From contig NZ_QVMJ01000004.1 of NCBI RefSeq assembly GCF_010500955.1, positions 310,452 to 374,451 of the forward strand: a DNA stretch of 64,000 nucleotides, written 5' to 3'. Below are positions 8,776 through 18,155 of the stretch, piece by piece. The notes under the pieces are model-generated. The model made no database searches, had not been told where the DNA came from, and saw nothing but the letters and a program-made list of their open reading frames with translations. Position 1 is the first letter of the stretch. Each line of letters starts with the position of its first letter. The position numbers were made by a program, and so were the translations under genes. This stretch comes from Bacteroides sp. 519. Lineage in GTDB: Bacteria > Bacteroidota > Bacteroidia > Bacteroidales > Bacteroidaceae.

Positions 8776-8783
8776 CAAAAATA
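8776..8783 (-). promoter_or_regulatory. -7 box for the TrmH-type gene
   Basis: The minus strand reads TATTTTTG, matching TAnnTTTG. It overlaps an upstream in-frame ATG and therefore argues for the start at 8757. Confidence 0.5.
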
Positions 8784-9218
8784 CACCTTTTAAATATATT
8801 GTGAAAGTTCTGTTGAAAAGCTGTTAAATAGACCTGAAATCTTTTTCAAAAGTTCTAAGCTAAAAATAACGCAATACTAATAATTAATTATATAACACCT
8901 CCATATTAACATTCAAAATAAGTTAGCATATTTTTTTAAGGTGAGTTCCAACACAATTTTCATCTATTGACTTCCGGTTAATAACTGTAAAGTTCTTAAC
9001 TTTGCACTTTATTAACTACCTGTTAAAAGGGTTTAATATATGGCTTATTATCAGGGAATAACACTATTTATAACTGTTAGTATTAAACTAACAACCTATT
9101 CTTTTAGACTAATAACTAATTGAGCAAGAAAAAACAGATTAAAGTTCTAACACTATTAACAGGATAGTATAATCATCATAGATTTTTTTCAGATTAAAAA
9201 CTAAAAAATAATATAATA
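8784..9218 (+). promoter_or_regulatory. Long leader region upstream of nadA
   Basis: About 430 bases without a gene. A perfect -7 box TAACTTTG lies at 8997-9004, leaving a leader of about 210 bases before the nadA ATG. The region repeats AAGTTCT (near 8808, 8850, 8990, 9143) and words of the type TTAAC/GTTAA. No known riboswitch fold is recognised; a regulator-binding or RNA-based control of NAD synthesis is possible but not shown. Confidence 0.4.
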
Positions 9219-10211
9219 ATGAAAAAGCAAGAATGGTTGATAAATGGTTTTGTAGGTGAGCAGATTGATCCGGATTTGGATATAAAGGCAGCAATCAAAC
9301 AATTGAAGAAAGAAAAGAATGCTGTGATAATGGCACACTACTACCAAACAGGCGATATTCAGGATATAGCAGATTATGTAGGTGATAGTCTTGCTTTGGC
9401 ACAGTGGGCTGCTAAAACAGAGGCCGACATTATAGTATTGTGTGGAGTACATTTTATGGGCGAAACTGCTAAGATACTTTCGCCAAACAAAAAGGTATTG
9501 GTTCCCGACCTGAATGCTGGATGTTCGCTGGCCGACAGTTGTCCGGCGGATAAGTTTGCCGAGTTTGTAAATGCTCACCCGGATTACACTGTTGTTTCGT
9601 ATGTAAATACCACTGCTGCAGTGAAAGCTTTAACTGATGTGGTGGTAACTTCGACCAATGCCAAGCAAATAGTGGATAGTTTTGCCGCTGACGAGAAAAT
9701 AATCTTTGGTCCCGATAGGAACCTCGGAAATTATATAAACTCCATAACAAGGCGGAAAATGCTATTGTGGGATGGCGCCTGTCATGTACACGAACAGTTC
9801 TCGGTTGAGAAGATTGCCGAGTTAAAGAAACAATATCCGGATGCTTTGATTCTTGCCCATCCTGAGTGTAAAAGTACCATTCTGGCTATGGCCGATTTTG
9901 TAGGCTCTACAGCTGCTTTACTTAAGTTTTCAACTCAGAGTAACAGTAAGCGGTTTATTGTTGCTACAGAGTCGGGCATATTGCACGAAATGCAAAAGCA
10001 ATCGCCAGATAAAGAATTTATTCCTGCTCCTCCTAATGATAGCACATGTGCATGTAATGAGTGTAACTTTATGCGGTTAAATACAATGGAGAAATTATAT
10101 AATTGTTTGAAATATGAATTCCCTGAAATAACTGTTGATCCTGAAGTAGCAAAGGAAGCTGTAAAGCCAATAAAGAGAATGTTGGAGATATCGGAGAGGT
10201 TAGGATTGTAG
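9219..10211 (+). CDS. nadA: Quinolinate synthase
   Basis: 330 residues. NadA condenses iminoaspartate with dihydroxyacetone phosphate to quinolinate in de novo NAD synthesis, using a [4Fe-4S] cluster. Visible family motifs: NAVIMAHYYQTGDIQDIADY, CGVHFMGETAKILSP, PDLNAGCSLADSCP, HPECKSTI, TESGILHEM and the C-terminal CACNECNFM. The Cys-bearing blocks in the N-terminal, middle and C-terminal parts supply the three cluster ligands. Length is that of the short NadA class. nadB and nadC are not adjacent. A 210-base leader precedes it, and a hairpin terminator follows. Confidence 0.97.
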   Translation: MKKQEWLINGFVGEQIDPDLDIKAAIKQLKKEKNAVIMAHYYQTGDIQDIADYVGDSLALAQWAAKTEADIIVLCGVHFMGETAKILSPNKKVLVPDLNAGCSLADSCPADKFAEFVNAHPDYTVVSYVNTTAAVKALTDVVVTSTNAKQIVDSFAADEKIIFGPDRNLGNYINSITRRKMLLWDGACHVHEQFSVEKIAELKKQYPDALILAHPECKSTILAMADFVGSTAALLKFSTQSNSKRFIVATESGILHEMQKQSPDKEFIPAPPNDSTCACNECNFMRLNTMEKLYNCLKYEFPEITVDPEVAKEAVKPIKRMLEISERLGL

Positions 10212-10213
10212 AA

Positions 10214-10234
10214 TGAATGCCCTTTGGGCATTCA
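10214..10234. terminator. Bidirectional hairpin between nadA and rdgB
   Basis: TGAATGCCC, a TTT loop, and GGGCATTCA form a perfect stem between convergent genes. The following bases ATATCAATAGAAAA are identical to those after the hairpins at 20749 and 37883, so this is also a partial copy of that dispersed element. Confidence 0.7.
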
Positions 10235-10236
10235 TA

Positions 10237-10812
10237 TCAATAGAAAAACTCACAAAGCTTTTTAATAGCCAGCGCCCTATGACTAATTGTATTTTTGATA
10301 TCATTTCCTAATTCAGCAAATGTTTTATCATATCCATCGGGCATAAAGATGGGGTCGTAACCAAAGCCGGCCCCTCCCCTCTCCTCTTCAATGATTTGTC
10401 CTTTAACAATGCCTTCGAACAGATATTCTTCACCATTCAGAATTAATGAAATGGCTGTGCGGAATTGTGCTTTCCGATTGGTTTTACCTTTCAGGTTTTG
10501 CAAAACCTTCAGCATATTGGCCTTAGAGTTTTTGTCTTCTCCGGCATACCGGGCCGAATAGATTCCTGGTTCGTTGTTCAGGGCTTCTATTTCAAGACCT
10601 GTATCATCGGCAAAAGCATTTAAACCGTAGTTATTATAGATATATTGTGCTTTAAGTAATGCATTTCCTTCTAATGTATCTGCTGTTTCGGGGATATCTA
10701 CATCACAATTTATATCTTTTAAACTGAGTAACTCTATTTTGTTACCCAGTATTTGAGATACTTCTTCTAATTTATGTTGGTTATTAGTTGCGAAAACAAG
10801 TTTTCTTTTCAT
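10237..10812 (-). CDS. rdgB: Non-canonical purine NTP pyrophosphatase (RdgB/HAM1)
   Basis: 191 residues. It hydrolyses dITP, XTP and ITP to monophosphates and keeps deaminated purines out of DNA and RNA. Motifs: [12 protein letters not shown] at the N-terminus, [34 protein letters not shown] and [10 protein letters not shown] near the C-terminus. It is the last gene of a minus-strand series leuS - YitT-type gene - rdgB, with a 66-base gap to the membrane protein gene. Confidence 0.96.
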   Translation of the reverse strand: MKRKLVFATNNQHKLEEVSQILGNKIELLSLKDINCDVDIPETADTLEGNALLKAQYIYNNYGLNAFADDTGLEIEALNNEPGIYSARYAGEDKNSKANMLKVLQNLKGKTNRKAQFRTAISLILNGEEYLFEGIVKGQIIEEERGGAGFGYDPIFMPDGYDKTFAELGNDIKNTISHRALAIKKLCEFFY

Positions 10813-10878
10813 TGGTTTTAATTATAGTTCTTGGGTTTTATAGTGCCGCATGGAAACCTCGCAGCGGCACGTTGCCGC

Positions 10879-11760
10879 CTATTTTACTTTTATTCTGTCG
10901 AAACCTTCGCCATATACTCCAATTACAGAACTTTGGGATATAAAGGCATTTGGATCTATATCTTTTACCAAACGGAATATACTAACCGACTGACTTTTTT
11001 TAGCCAATACAACCAATACTTTCACATCATTTTTGCTGTACCATCCAGTACCATTGAGTACGGTTACTCCCCGGTGCGTATCCGAGATTATCTTATCCGC
11101 AATTTTTTGATATTCCTTAGAGAATATAAAGAACTGAACCGACTGGCGTGCACTGTTAATTATCAGATCGAGCACATAACTGATTACAACCAATGTTACA
11201 AAGCCAAAAACCACCCGTTGCCAATCGTGGAAGATAAAGTAACAAGAAGAAATTATAACGATATCGCAATACAATATCATTCTTCCAAAAGTTACATCTC
11301 TGTATTTATTAACAACAGCAGCAATAATATCTGTACCACCGGTGCTTCCGTTATTAACGAATACAATACCTAAACCAAGTCCGCAAAGAACAGCTCCTAC
11401 AATACATGCCATAAATTCTTGTCCCGGACCAATTATTTGCTGTGTACCTATTAGCTTTTGAAACAATTCTAATAAGAAAGTAAGCATGAAAATAGCAAAT
11501 AATGTTTTCAGTGTGAATTTAGAACCTAAAATTCTAAATGCACCCAGTAATAATGCTGCATTAATAGCAAAGTAACTGTATTGTATAGGTATATTGGTAG
11601 CATAGTAAATAATAGCTGCAATACCCGTTACACCACCCGTTGTTATTTTGTAGGGTAGGAAAAACGCCGACCATCCCAACGCATAACAAGCTAAACCAAA
11701 TGTAATAAATATTAGATCCCTGCCATCTCTAAGCAGTTCGGATTTAGAAGGTTTTTTCAT
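10879..11760 (-). CDS. YitT-family membrane protein (DUF161 + DUF2179)
   Basis: 293 residues. The N-terminal about 200 residues hold five to six membrane segments with the family repeat GGVTGIA and NNGSTGGTDI. The C-terminal about 85 residues form the soluble DUF2179 domain (RGVTVLNGTGWYSKNDVKVLVVL, IDPNAFISQSSVIGVYGEGF). The function is unknown; the two glycine-rich repeats suggest a transporter-like fold. It lies between leuS and rdgB, the order I recall in other Bacteroidales. Confidence 0.92.
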   Translation of the reverse strand: MKKPSKSELLRDGRDLIFITFGLACYALGWSAFFLPYKITTGGVTGIAAIIYYATNIPIQYSYFAINAALLLGAFRILGSKFTLKTLFAIFMLTFLLELFQKLIGTQQIIGPGQEFMACIVGAVLCGLGLGIVFVNNGSTGGTDIIAAVVNKYRDVTFGRMILYCDIVIISSCYFIFHDWQRVVFGFVTLVVISYVLDLIINSARQSVQFFIFSKEYQKIADKIISDTHRGVTVLNGTGWYSKNDVKVLVVLAKKSQSVSIFRLVKDIDPNAFISQSSVIGVYGEGFDRIKVK

Positions 11761-11765
11761 AAAAT

Positions 11766-11854
11766 TTAGTAGTTAGTAGCTAGTAGTTAGTAGCTAGTAG
11801 TAGTTAAAATCAGTAACTAGTAGCTACTAACTACTGACTACTAGCTACTAACTA
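11766..11854. repeat. Inverted repeat built of TAGTAGTTAGTAGC words
   Basis: The left half repeats TAGTAGTTAGTAGCTAGTAG and the right half is its inverse complement (CTACTAACTACTGACTACTA). It fills the gap between the leuS stop and the YitT-type gene start. A sibling lies at 29716-29806. Confidence 0.85.
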
Positions 11855-11855
11855 C

Positions 11856-14690
11856 TTAAATTACAATATTAACAATCTTCTTTGGAACAATGATGATCTT
11901 CTTAGGTTCTTTACCTTCCATCCATTTTTGTGATCTTTCATCGTCCAATACTTCGGTCTGAATAGCATCATTCGATGCATCGGCAGCAAATTCCATATTG
12001 AAGCGTGCTTTACCATTGAAAGAAATGGTGTAATTTATAACATCTTCTTTCAGGTATTCTTCGTTGAATTTTGGCCAGGCAGCATCGCATATAGAACCTT
12101 GGTTTCCTAATGCTTCCCACAATTCTTCGGTAAGGTGAGGGGCAAAAGGCGACAGTACAATGAGCAGTTCATTGAGAATTTCTTTCTTGTACGATTTCAG
12201 ACTGTATAATTCGTTCACACAAATCATAAAGGCACTAACTGATGTGTTGAAAGAGAATTGCTCAATATCTCCAGTTACTTTCTTTATCAGTTTATGCAGG
12301 GCTTTTAATTCGTTTTTATTTGCTGGCTCATCTTTAACTAGGTACTCTCCTGCTCTATCATAGAACAATGACCAGAATTTACGAATGAAACGATAAACCC
12401 CATCAATACCATTTGTATCCCAAGGTTTTGATTGTTCTAACGGTCCAAGGAACATTTCGTACATACGCAATGTATCGGCACCATATTTTTCGACAATCAT
12501 ATCCGGGTTTACTACATTAAACATGGATTTACTCATCTTTTCTACAGCCCATCCACAAATGTATTTACCATCATCTTCCAGAATAAATTCGGCATTATTA
12601 AATTCTGGTCGCCAGGCTTTGAATGCTTCTACATCCAGTATATCGTTCGATACAATATTTACATCTACATGGATAGGTGTGGTATCGTATTCATCTTTTT
12701 TATGTAGCGATACAAACGTATTTGTATTCTTTATTCTGTACACAAAGTTGCTACGTCCCTGAATCATTCCCTGATTAATAAGTTTCTGGAATGGTTCTTC
12801 GGTTACAGTAACACCTATGTCGTAAAGGAATTTATTCCAGTAACGAGCATAAATAAGGTGGCCGGTAGCATGTTCGGTACCACCCACATAGAGGTCTACT
12901 GTTTTCCAGTAATTAATAATTTGCGGTGCAATCAGGTAATCATTATCGTGCGGATCCATATAACGCAGATAGTAAGCTGATGAACCAGCAAATCCCGGCA
13001 TGGTATTTAACTCTAATGGGAAGATGGTTTTATGATCAATCAATGAGTTATCTACTACTTTTTTATTTACAGTATCCCATGCCCAAACCGTAGCATTACC
13101 CAATGGAGGCTCGCCGGTTTCGGTAGGCAAATATTTGTCTACTTCGGGGAGTTTCAAAGGCAAACAGTCTTCGTCTAATACCTGTGGCATTCCATTTACG
13201 TAATATACAGGGAATGGTTCGCCCCAGTAACGCTGACGCGAGAAGATAGCATCGCGCAAACGGAAGTTTACTTTAACTTTACCAAGTCCGGTTTCCTGTA
13301 TATAATTTTTTGTTTTCTCGATGGCATCTTTTACTGTTAGTCCGTTTAGCACCAACCCACCTTCGGCAGTTCCGGGCCGTGGAGAGTTCATCATGATACC
13401 TTCTTTAGCATCGAAACTTTCTTCCGAAACATCGCAACCTTCAATAAGCGGACGAATTTCCAAACCAAAATGTTTGGCAAAAGCATAGTCACGGCTATCG
13501 TGTGCAGGTACAGCCATTATGGCTCCTGTACCATATCCAGCTAATACATAATCGCTTATCCATACCGGAATAGCCTCGTTGGTTAATGGGTTAATGGCAT
13601 AGCTGCCAGAAAATACCCCACTAACACTGCGGTCGGCAATACGATCGCGCTCGGTACGTTTTTTGGTACGTTCCAGATAAGCATCTACTTCGGCTTTTTG
13701 TTCGGGAGTAGTTAACTGAGCCACCAATTCGCTCTCGGGAGCCAGTACCATGAAGGTTACACCAAACACCGTATCGGCACGGGTAGTAAAGATGGTAAAT
13801 TCAATATCCGAATCTTTTACTGTGAACTTCATTTCGGCACCCTCGCTCCTACCAATCCAGTTGCGTTGAGATTCTTTCAATGAATCTGTCCAATCTATAG
13901 TATCCAATCCATCTAATAATCTTTGCGAATAGGCTGATACACGTAAACACCATTGGCGCATTACTTTTTGGGTAACAGGAAAACCACCACGTTCCGACAG
14001 TCCGTCTATTACTTCATCGTTAGCCAAAACGGTTCCCAAACCTTCGCACCAGTTTACCATGGTTTCGCCCAGGTAAGCAATACGGTAGTTCATCAAAACT
14101 TCCTGTTTCTTCTTGTCATCGTATGCTTTCCACTCGTCGGCAGTAAATTCCAACTCTTCGCTGCAAGCAACATTCATGGGTTTAGAACCTACCTGATTAA
14201 AAGCTTCGATTAGTTCGGCAATAGGTCGGGCTTGCTTTTCGTCGTTACAATAATAGCTATTGAACATTTTTACAAATGCCCACTGTGTCCATTTGTAATA
14301 TTCCGGATCGCAGGTTTGTACTTCGCGACTCCAGTCGAACGAAAATCCCAGTTTATCTAATTGCTGGCGATAACGTTTTACGTTTTCTTCGGTAGTTATT
14401 GCAGGATGTTGGCCGGTTTGAATGGCGTATTGTTCGGCAGGTAACCCGTATGCATCGTATCCCATAGGATTTAATACATTGAATCCTTGCAAACGTTTAT
14501 AACGTGCATAAATATCAGAACCAATGTATCCTAATGGATGGCCTACATGTAAACCGGCTCCCGATGGGTAAGGAAACATATTTAGTACATAAAATTTTTC
14601 CTTTGAATTATCTTCTTTTACCTGATAGGTTTTTTGTTCTTCCCATCGTTTCTGCCACTTCTTTTCGATTTCCCTGAAATTATACTCCAT
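11856..14690 (-). CDS. leuS: Leucyl-tRNA synthetase
   Basis: 944 residues, a class I aminoacyl-tRNA synthetase charging tRNA-Leu. The HIGH-type signature is LHVGHPLGY near residue 47, and KMSKS near residue 718 ([12 protein letters not shown]). The CP1 editing domain (for example '[19 protein letters not shown]', '[16 protein letters not shown]') lies between them, followed by the anticodon-binding domain ('[17 protein letters not shown]', '[17 protein letters not shown]'). The zinc-domain region and length are usual for Bacteroidales LeuRS. A -7 box lies at 14754-14761, giving a leader of about 58 bases. Confidence 0.98.
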   Translation of the reverse strand: MEYNFREIEKKWQKRWEEQKTYQVKEDNSKEKFYVLNMFPYPSGAGLHVGHPLGYIGSDIYARYKRLQGFNVLNPMGYDAYGLPAEQYAIQTGQHPAITTEENVKRYRQQLDKLGFSFDWSREVQTCDPEYYKWTQWAFVKMFNSYYCNDEKQARPIAELIEAFNQVGSKPMNVACSEELEFTADEWKAYDDKKKQEVLMNYRIAYLGETMVNWCEGLGTVLANDEVIDGLSERGGFPVTQKVMRQWCLRVSAYSQRLLDGLDTIDWTDSLKESQRNWIGRSEGAEMKFTVKDSDIEFTIFTTRADTVFGVTFMVLAPESELVAQLTTPEQKAEVDAYLERTKKRTERDRIADRSVSGVFSGSYAINPLTNEAIPVWISDYVLAGYGTGAIMAVPAHDSRDYAFAKHFGLEIRPLIEGCDVSEESFDAKEGIMMNSPRPGTAEGGLVLNGLTVKDAIEKTKNYIQETGLGKVKVNFRLRDAIFSRQRYWGEPFPVYYVNGMPQVLDEDCLPLKLPEVDKYLPTETGEPPLGNATVWAWDTVNKKVVDNSLIDHKTIFPLELNTMPGFAGSSAYYLRYMDPHDNDYLIAPQIINYWKTVDLYVGGTEHATGHLIYARYWNKFLYDIGVTVTEEPFQKLINQGMIQGRSNFVYRIKNTNTFVSLHKKDEYDTTPIHVDVNIVSNDILDVEAFKAWRPEFNNAEFILEDDGKYICGWAVEKMSKSMFNVVNPDMIVEKYGADTLRMYEMFLGPLEQSKPWDTNGIDGVYRFIRKFWSLFYDRAGEYLVKDEPANKNELKALHKLIKKVTGDIEQFSFNTSVSAFMICVNELYSLKSYKKEILNELLIVLSPFAPHLTEELWEALGNQGSICDAAWPKFNEEYLKEDVINYTISFNGKARFNMEFAADASNDAIQTEVLDDERSQKWMEGKEPKKIIIVPKKIVNIVI

Positions 14691-14753
14691 AGCGGTAATC
14701 CTTTAATAATGATACTATTAATGCTCTTTTCGAGCTGTGTTTATTTTAGTGTA

Positions 14754-14761
14754 CAAACTTA
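14754..14761 (-). promoter_or_regulatory. -7 box for leuS
   Basis: The minus strand reads TAAGTTTG, a full match to TAnnTTTG, 64 bases before the leuS ATG. Confidence 0.6.
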
Positions 14762-14802
14762 GATAAAAATCTTCGATTTATATACCAATTATATAAAAAG
14801 AT

Positions 14803-14867
14803 TCACCACAGAGTACGCAGAGGACACAGAGTTCATTTTTTCCTCTGCATCCTCTGTAGTGAATTTA
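14803..14867. repeat. Inverted repeat built of CACAGAG/CTCTG words
   Basis: TTCACCACAGAGTACGCAGA and GGACACAGAG are mirrored by CCTCTGCATCCTCTGTAGTGAA. It lies between the divergent leuS and barrel-protein genes. It belongs to the same architectural class as the other word-based hairpins of this window. Confidence 0.8.
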
Positions 14868-14917
14868 TTTATAGTAGAAAAGTACCATAGCCAGTTTTTT
14901 TAATTGAACAATATTAC

Positions 14918-14925
14918 TACTTTTG
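14918..14925 (+). promoter_or_regulatory. -7 box for the barrel protein at 14954
   Basis: TACTTTTG matches TAnnTTTG and lies 28 bases before the ATG. Confidence 0.55.
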
Positions 14926-14953
14926 TTACCTTAACCATAAACCATTAATAAAT

Positions 14954-15475
14954 ATGAAAAAGGTATTGATACTGTTTATAATTATTTCCGGATGTTTTTT
15001 ATCTGCCTCTGCACAATTCGATCCACGTAAAGTAACAATAGGAGGGGGGCTTGGTTTGCAATTTGGCGATTATACATTAATTAATGTTGCTCCTCAAATT
15101 GGATACGATTTAAGCAATAAGTTTAATGTAGGAGCTGGTTTTTCTTACACTTATTACAATGAGAAACACGATTATAACCGTTTAAAACAAACCAACAGTT
15201 ATTTGGGATTTAATGTATATGCCAAATTTTATCCTATACCCTATATTGTTTTAATGGTTCAGCCCGAAGCCAACCGAATGTGGCGCACTGTTGAACATAG
15301 AGATACGGGCGATAAATATTCAACAAATAAGTTTATATCTTCGTGCATTGTGGGTGGCGGTATCAGACTAGGTGCTATGACTGCAATGTTAAAATACGAC
15401 CTTGGTCGCAATTCGGATTCACCTTACGGTACCCGCATATTCTATAGTATTGGCTATACTTTTGGTTTCTGGTGA
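14954..15475 (+). CDS. Outer-membrane beta-barrel protein, small
   Basis: 173 residues. A signal peptide (MKKVLILFIIISGCFLSASA, cleavage before or after QF) is followed by alternating beta strands: KVTIGGGLGLQFGDYTLI, NKFNVGAGFSYTYYNE, YLGFNVYAKFYPI, FISSCIVGGGIRLG and the terminal strand IFYSIGYTFGFW ending in an aromatic. This suggests an eight-stranded OmpA/OmpW-sized barrel. No specific family or ligand is recognised. It stands alone between repeat-rich intergenic regions. Confidence 0.82.
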   Translation: MKKVLILFIIISGCFLSASAQFDPRKVTIGGGLGLQFGDYTLINVAPQIGYDLSNKFNVGAGFSYTYYNEKHDYNRLKQTNSYLGFNVYAKFYPIPYIVLMVQPEANRMWRTVEHRDTGDKYSTNKFISSCIVGGGIRLGAMTAMLKYDLGRNSDSPYGTRIFYSIGYTFGFW

Positions 15476-15726
15476 TTTTTGAAACACTGAGTTACGCTAA
15501 GTTACGCTAAGTTTTGAACCCAATTTATGAAATATGAATAGTCCATACAGGAAGTTTACGGCGAAAAAAGTGCCATAAGTATCATAAGTGCAATAACGCG
15601 CTAATAATCAGTTAATTAATTTATGGCACTTCGTTAAAAAGTAAAACATAAGTACCATTCGAAGTATCATAACTCTTTCATCCTATAGGGAGAAAAGTAT
15701 GGTTCAATAACAAGTAAAACATCTTT

Positions 15727-15826
15727 CTATATAGACGAAGAGTTCGATGCTATATAGATCGAGTAGGCTGTACTATATAGCTTTGAGGGTCAATACTATA
15801 TAGCATCGACCCTCAAAGCTATATAG
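15727..15826. repeat. Array of five CTATATAG palindromes at exact 23-bp spacing (array 2)
   Basis: Copies start at 15727, 15750, 15773, 15796 and 15819, exactly 23 bases apart. The spacers differ from those of array 1. The last three copies are nested in an inverted repeat: CTTTGAGGGTC (15781-15791) pairs with GACCCTCAAAG (15809-15819), with the fourth CTATATAG in the loop. Confidence 0.92.
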
Positions 15827-16019
15827 AAAAATATTTTACTTATAATAGCATTTTTTTCTTAATCCATTCAAGTATAATCCATAATACTATAAATATAGGA
15901 TTATATAATGTATAGCACCACAAAGGTATTACACTTTCGTTTTTACTTCTAAAAATCAAAAAATCATTTCAAAAACTATCGCTCTGTATAGTTGTTTTAC
16001 GCCTTCAAAAAACAATAAA

Positions 16020-16200
16020 ATACAGAAAATCACCTTGCTTACCCCTGTTATACGTGCTACAGAGCCTATTTTATGGTGTATTTTCAAAATGCAGCATTTT
16101 GCATTGATGAAATGCTGCATTTCGTTTAATCAAAATGCTGCATTTCGAAAGTGTGAAATGCAGCATTTTGAAATAACGATTTGCAGCATAAAAAATGGTA
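16020..16200. repeat. Array of five TGCWGCA palindromes at exact 23-bp spacing (inverted copy of 51170-51355)
   Basis: The palindromic core (A)ATGCWGCAT(T), W = A or T, recurs with TGCWGCA starting at 16090, 16113, 16136, 16159 and 16182. The spacers and about 60 bases of left flank (CTTACCCCTG, CCTATTTTATGGTG) match the inverse complement of the element at 51170-51355, so this is one mobile or duplicated module present twice in opposite orientation. Confidence 0.9.
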
Positions 16201-16229
16201 ATTATTTGTTGATAGATAAAAATAAACAT

Positions 16230-16333
16230 TTAGACACGGATTACGCGGATTTCACGGATTAAGAAACACGGATAAATATATGATACTAAAATCCGTGTAT
16301 TAATCCGTACAATCCGCGTAATCCGTGTTTAAA
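16230..16333. repeat. Inverted repeat built of CGGATT words
   Basis: ACACGGATTACGCGGATTTC and ACGGATTAAG are mirrored by ATTAATCCGTACAATCCGCG and TAATCCGTGTTTAA. The loop is AT-rich. It lies 45 bases upstream of the start codon of the TPR regulator. Confidence 0.85.
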
Positions 16334-16366
16334 AACTTTCTGTGTTTTAATTACCAAAATATTTGT

Positions 16367-16374
16367 TACATTTG
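16367..16374 (+). promoter_or_regulatory. -7 box directly before the TPR/HTH gene
   Basis: TACATTTG fits TAnnTTTG. It ends 4 bases before the ATG at 16379, so a transcript starting at the usual distance would be almost leaderless. Confidence 0.45.
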
Positions 16375-16378
16375 CAAC

Positions 16379-17932
16379 ATGATTTTTTTTAAATGGAATA
16401 CCATATACGGAATCATTGCGATTCTTTTACTTTCTTCGTGCACTATTAGTAACACTAAAAAGTTGTTGGTGCATGCAGAATATGTTATGCAAAATCATCC
16501 GGATAGCGCTTTAATATTATTGCGCGATTCTATAGATGTATTATCTTTAAGCTATCGGGATGTACCACTCTATGCTTTACTTTACACACAAGCCTGCGAT
16601 AAAAACTACGTTCTACATACCAGTGATTCATTAATAAATATTGCAGTACAGTATTATAAATACACTAATAATTTAAGAAAAGCACAGGCGTATTTTTATC
16701 AGGGTAGTGTTTATCGTGATATGGAAAGAACTACTGATGCCGTAGATGCATTTCTGAAAGCAAAAGAAGAATTACCTACTGGGTATAACACTCGGTTTAG
16801 TGATATGATTAATAGGAATTTGGCTTTATTGTATGAAAGATTAGGATTGTTCGAAAAGGGAATGGAATTTGTACAAGATAATTATCAGGCTTGCTTAAAT
16901 CGACATGATTCTGTAGAAATAATGTTTCCATTAAATGATATAGCACATTTTTATTTATATGAGGGTAAATATGATAGTGCTTTAATTTATTATCAACAGG
17001 CTTTAAATGCAAGTAAGGTTATAAATGATTCTTTAATGCGTATTAGTATTTTGTATGGTATATCTCAAACATTTTATTTAATGCATGATTATCCTCATGC
17101 TAACTACTATATTGAGGAAGCTATTTCCATTTCCAAAGATGATAGTGATTCTTTATTTTATTATACATTAAAAGGAGACATTCTTTTAGCTTTGGATAGC
17201 ATTGATGCTGCACGTTATTTTTTAAAGAAAGGAATTCATAGCAATGACATTGATATTTCATTTTATTGTGCCGAATCATTATATTATTTAGAAAAGGATT
17301 TTGGAGATCCTCAAGATGCTTTCATATATAACGATTTACATTTAGCTTTAAAGGATTCGTTAGATGAAATGAACCGACGTGCCGATGCATTAGCATTAAT
17401 AAATAATCATTCAACAAATAAACATACTAAGCAATTACTTACCGAGTGGAAACAAGAACGAATAGTTTGGATTGTTAGTATAGGAATTCTTATAGTTTTG
17501 CTATTGTTTTTTGTATTTAAGGTGTTTCAAATAAAAAAAAGAAAAACAAAAGAATCTTTGCCTGTTAATCAACCAGAAAAAAGTATTATTGATGCTCTGC
17601 AAGATGCTAAACTTGTTTTTGTGAATTCGGAAGTTTACCAATACATGGTACATATTAACTCTTGTGTATTAACCAACGAATTGAACCTTTGTTTAAATGA
17701 GCGGCAAGAAATAGCAAAGAAATCTGCCGAATATTTCTCGGAAATCATTATTAAATTGAAAAACAAATATGCGTTGACAGATGATGATGTATATTGTTTT
17801 ATATTGCATTATTTAGGCCTTTCGGCTAAGGCAATTACTACCCTTATGGGTATAACTTCGGATGCATTAAGGTCTAGAAAAAAGAGAATCCGAAGAAAAT
17901 TGGATGAAGAATTACTGTTTGTAATTGATTGA
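16379..17932 (+). CDS. TPR lipoprotein/membrane regulator with C-terminal HTH
   Basis: 517 residues from the ATG at 16379; an upstream in-frame ATG at 16325 is rejected because 16379 gives a clean lipoprotein signal (ILLLSSC, Cys 21) and lies just after a -7 box. Residues about 25-340 are tetratricopeptide-like (for example 'RKAQAYFYQGSVYRDMER', 'YDSALIYYQQALNASK', 'HANYYIEEAISIS'). A membrane helix follows near residues 362-382 (IVWIVSIGILIVLLLFFVF). The C-terminus (ALTDDDVYCFILHYLGLSAK, then ITSDALRSRKKRIRRKLDEE) is an HTH of the LuxR/sigma-4 kind. This is a Bacteroidota type of membrane-tethered regulator. It may control the barrel-protein genes that follow. Confidence 0.82.
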   Translation: MIFFKWNTIYGIIAILLLSSCTISNTKKLLVHAEYVMQNHPDSALILLRDSIDVLSLSYRDVPLYALLYTQACDKNYVLHTSDSLINIAVQYYKYTNNLRKAQAYFYQGSVYRDMERTTDAVDAFLKAKEELPTGYNTRFSDMINRNLALLYERLGLFEKGMEFVQDNYQACLNRHDSVEIMFPLNDIAHFYLYEGKYDSALIYYQQALNASKVINDSLMRISILYGISQTFYLMHDYPHANYYIEEAISISKDDSDSLFYYTLKGDILLALDSIDAARYFLKKGIHSNDIDISFYCAESLYYLEKDFGDPQDAFIYNDLHLALKDSLDEMNRRADALALINNHSTNKHTKQLLTEWKQERIVWIVSIGILIVLLLFFVFKVFQIKKRKTKESLPVNQPEKSIIDALQDAKLVFVNSEVYQYMVHINSCVLTNELNLCLNERQEIAKKSAEYFSEIIIKLKNKYALTDDDVYCFILHYLGLSAKAITTLMGITSDALRSRKKRIRRKLDEELLFVID

Positions 17933-17966
17933 TATTCAGTTTAAAAACTAAGTGACACAAAACTGA

Positions 17967-18149
17967 CACAGACTTTTTATTACCTTTAATGATATAAATT
18001 ATTCCTTTGTATACGAATTTAATATTTCTGTTGGAGGGGCAATTATTGGATATATTCCCGAAGTATTTACTATAAAAAGTGTTCATATATTTGGTGCTGT
18101 AAAGTATAACAATAAATGGAGAGGCATACGTTTCTATAAAAATGATTAA
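17967..18149 (+). pseudogene. C-terminal fragment of a lost gene
   Basis: An open frame without a start codon reads NYSFVYEFNISVGGAIIGYI, then PEVFTIKSVHIFGAVKYNNK and WRGIRFYKND before a stop at 18147-18149. The protein-like composition and the absence of any start or ribosome-binding site suggest the tail of a decayed gene. The stop lies 6 bases before the next gene's ATG. No family is recognised. Confidence 0.45.
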
Positions 18150-18155
18150 AAAACA

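Larger units (their letters stand above)
15476..16378. other. 900-bp repeat-rich intergenic region
   Basis: No gene is supported. It contains fragments of word repeats (GTTACGCTAA twice near 15490; AGTGCCATAAGTATCATAAG near 15572), the CTATATAG array at 15727-15826, the TGCWGCA array at 16090-16188, the CGGATT-word hairpin at 16230-16333 and the promoter of the next gene at 16367. An open frame at 16035-16262 only runs through the repeat and is rejected. Confidence 0.8.

Noticed and set aside
10831..11373. A 180-codon plus-strand frame opposite the YitT-type gene
   Set aside because: It is a shadow of the well-supported minus-strand gene, with no signal and no family resemblance.
11766..11854. 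Word-type inverted repeats as Rho-independent terminators
   Set aside because: They lack a T tract and are far longer than terminators; function at 3' ends is possible but not shown.
16035..16262. 75-codon frame through the TGCWGCA array
   Set aside because: It consists of the repeat itself and hairpin DNA; the inverted copy at 51170 has no matching frame.
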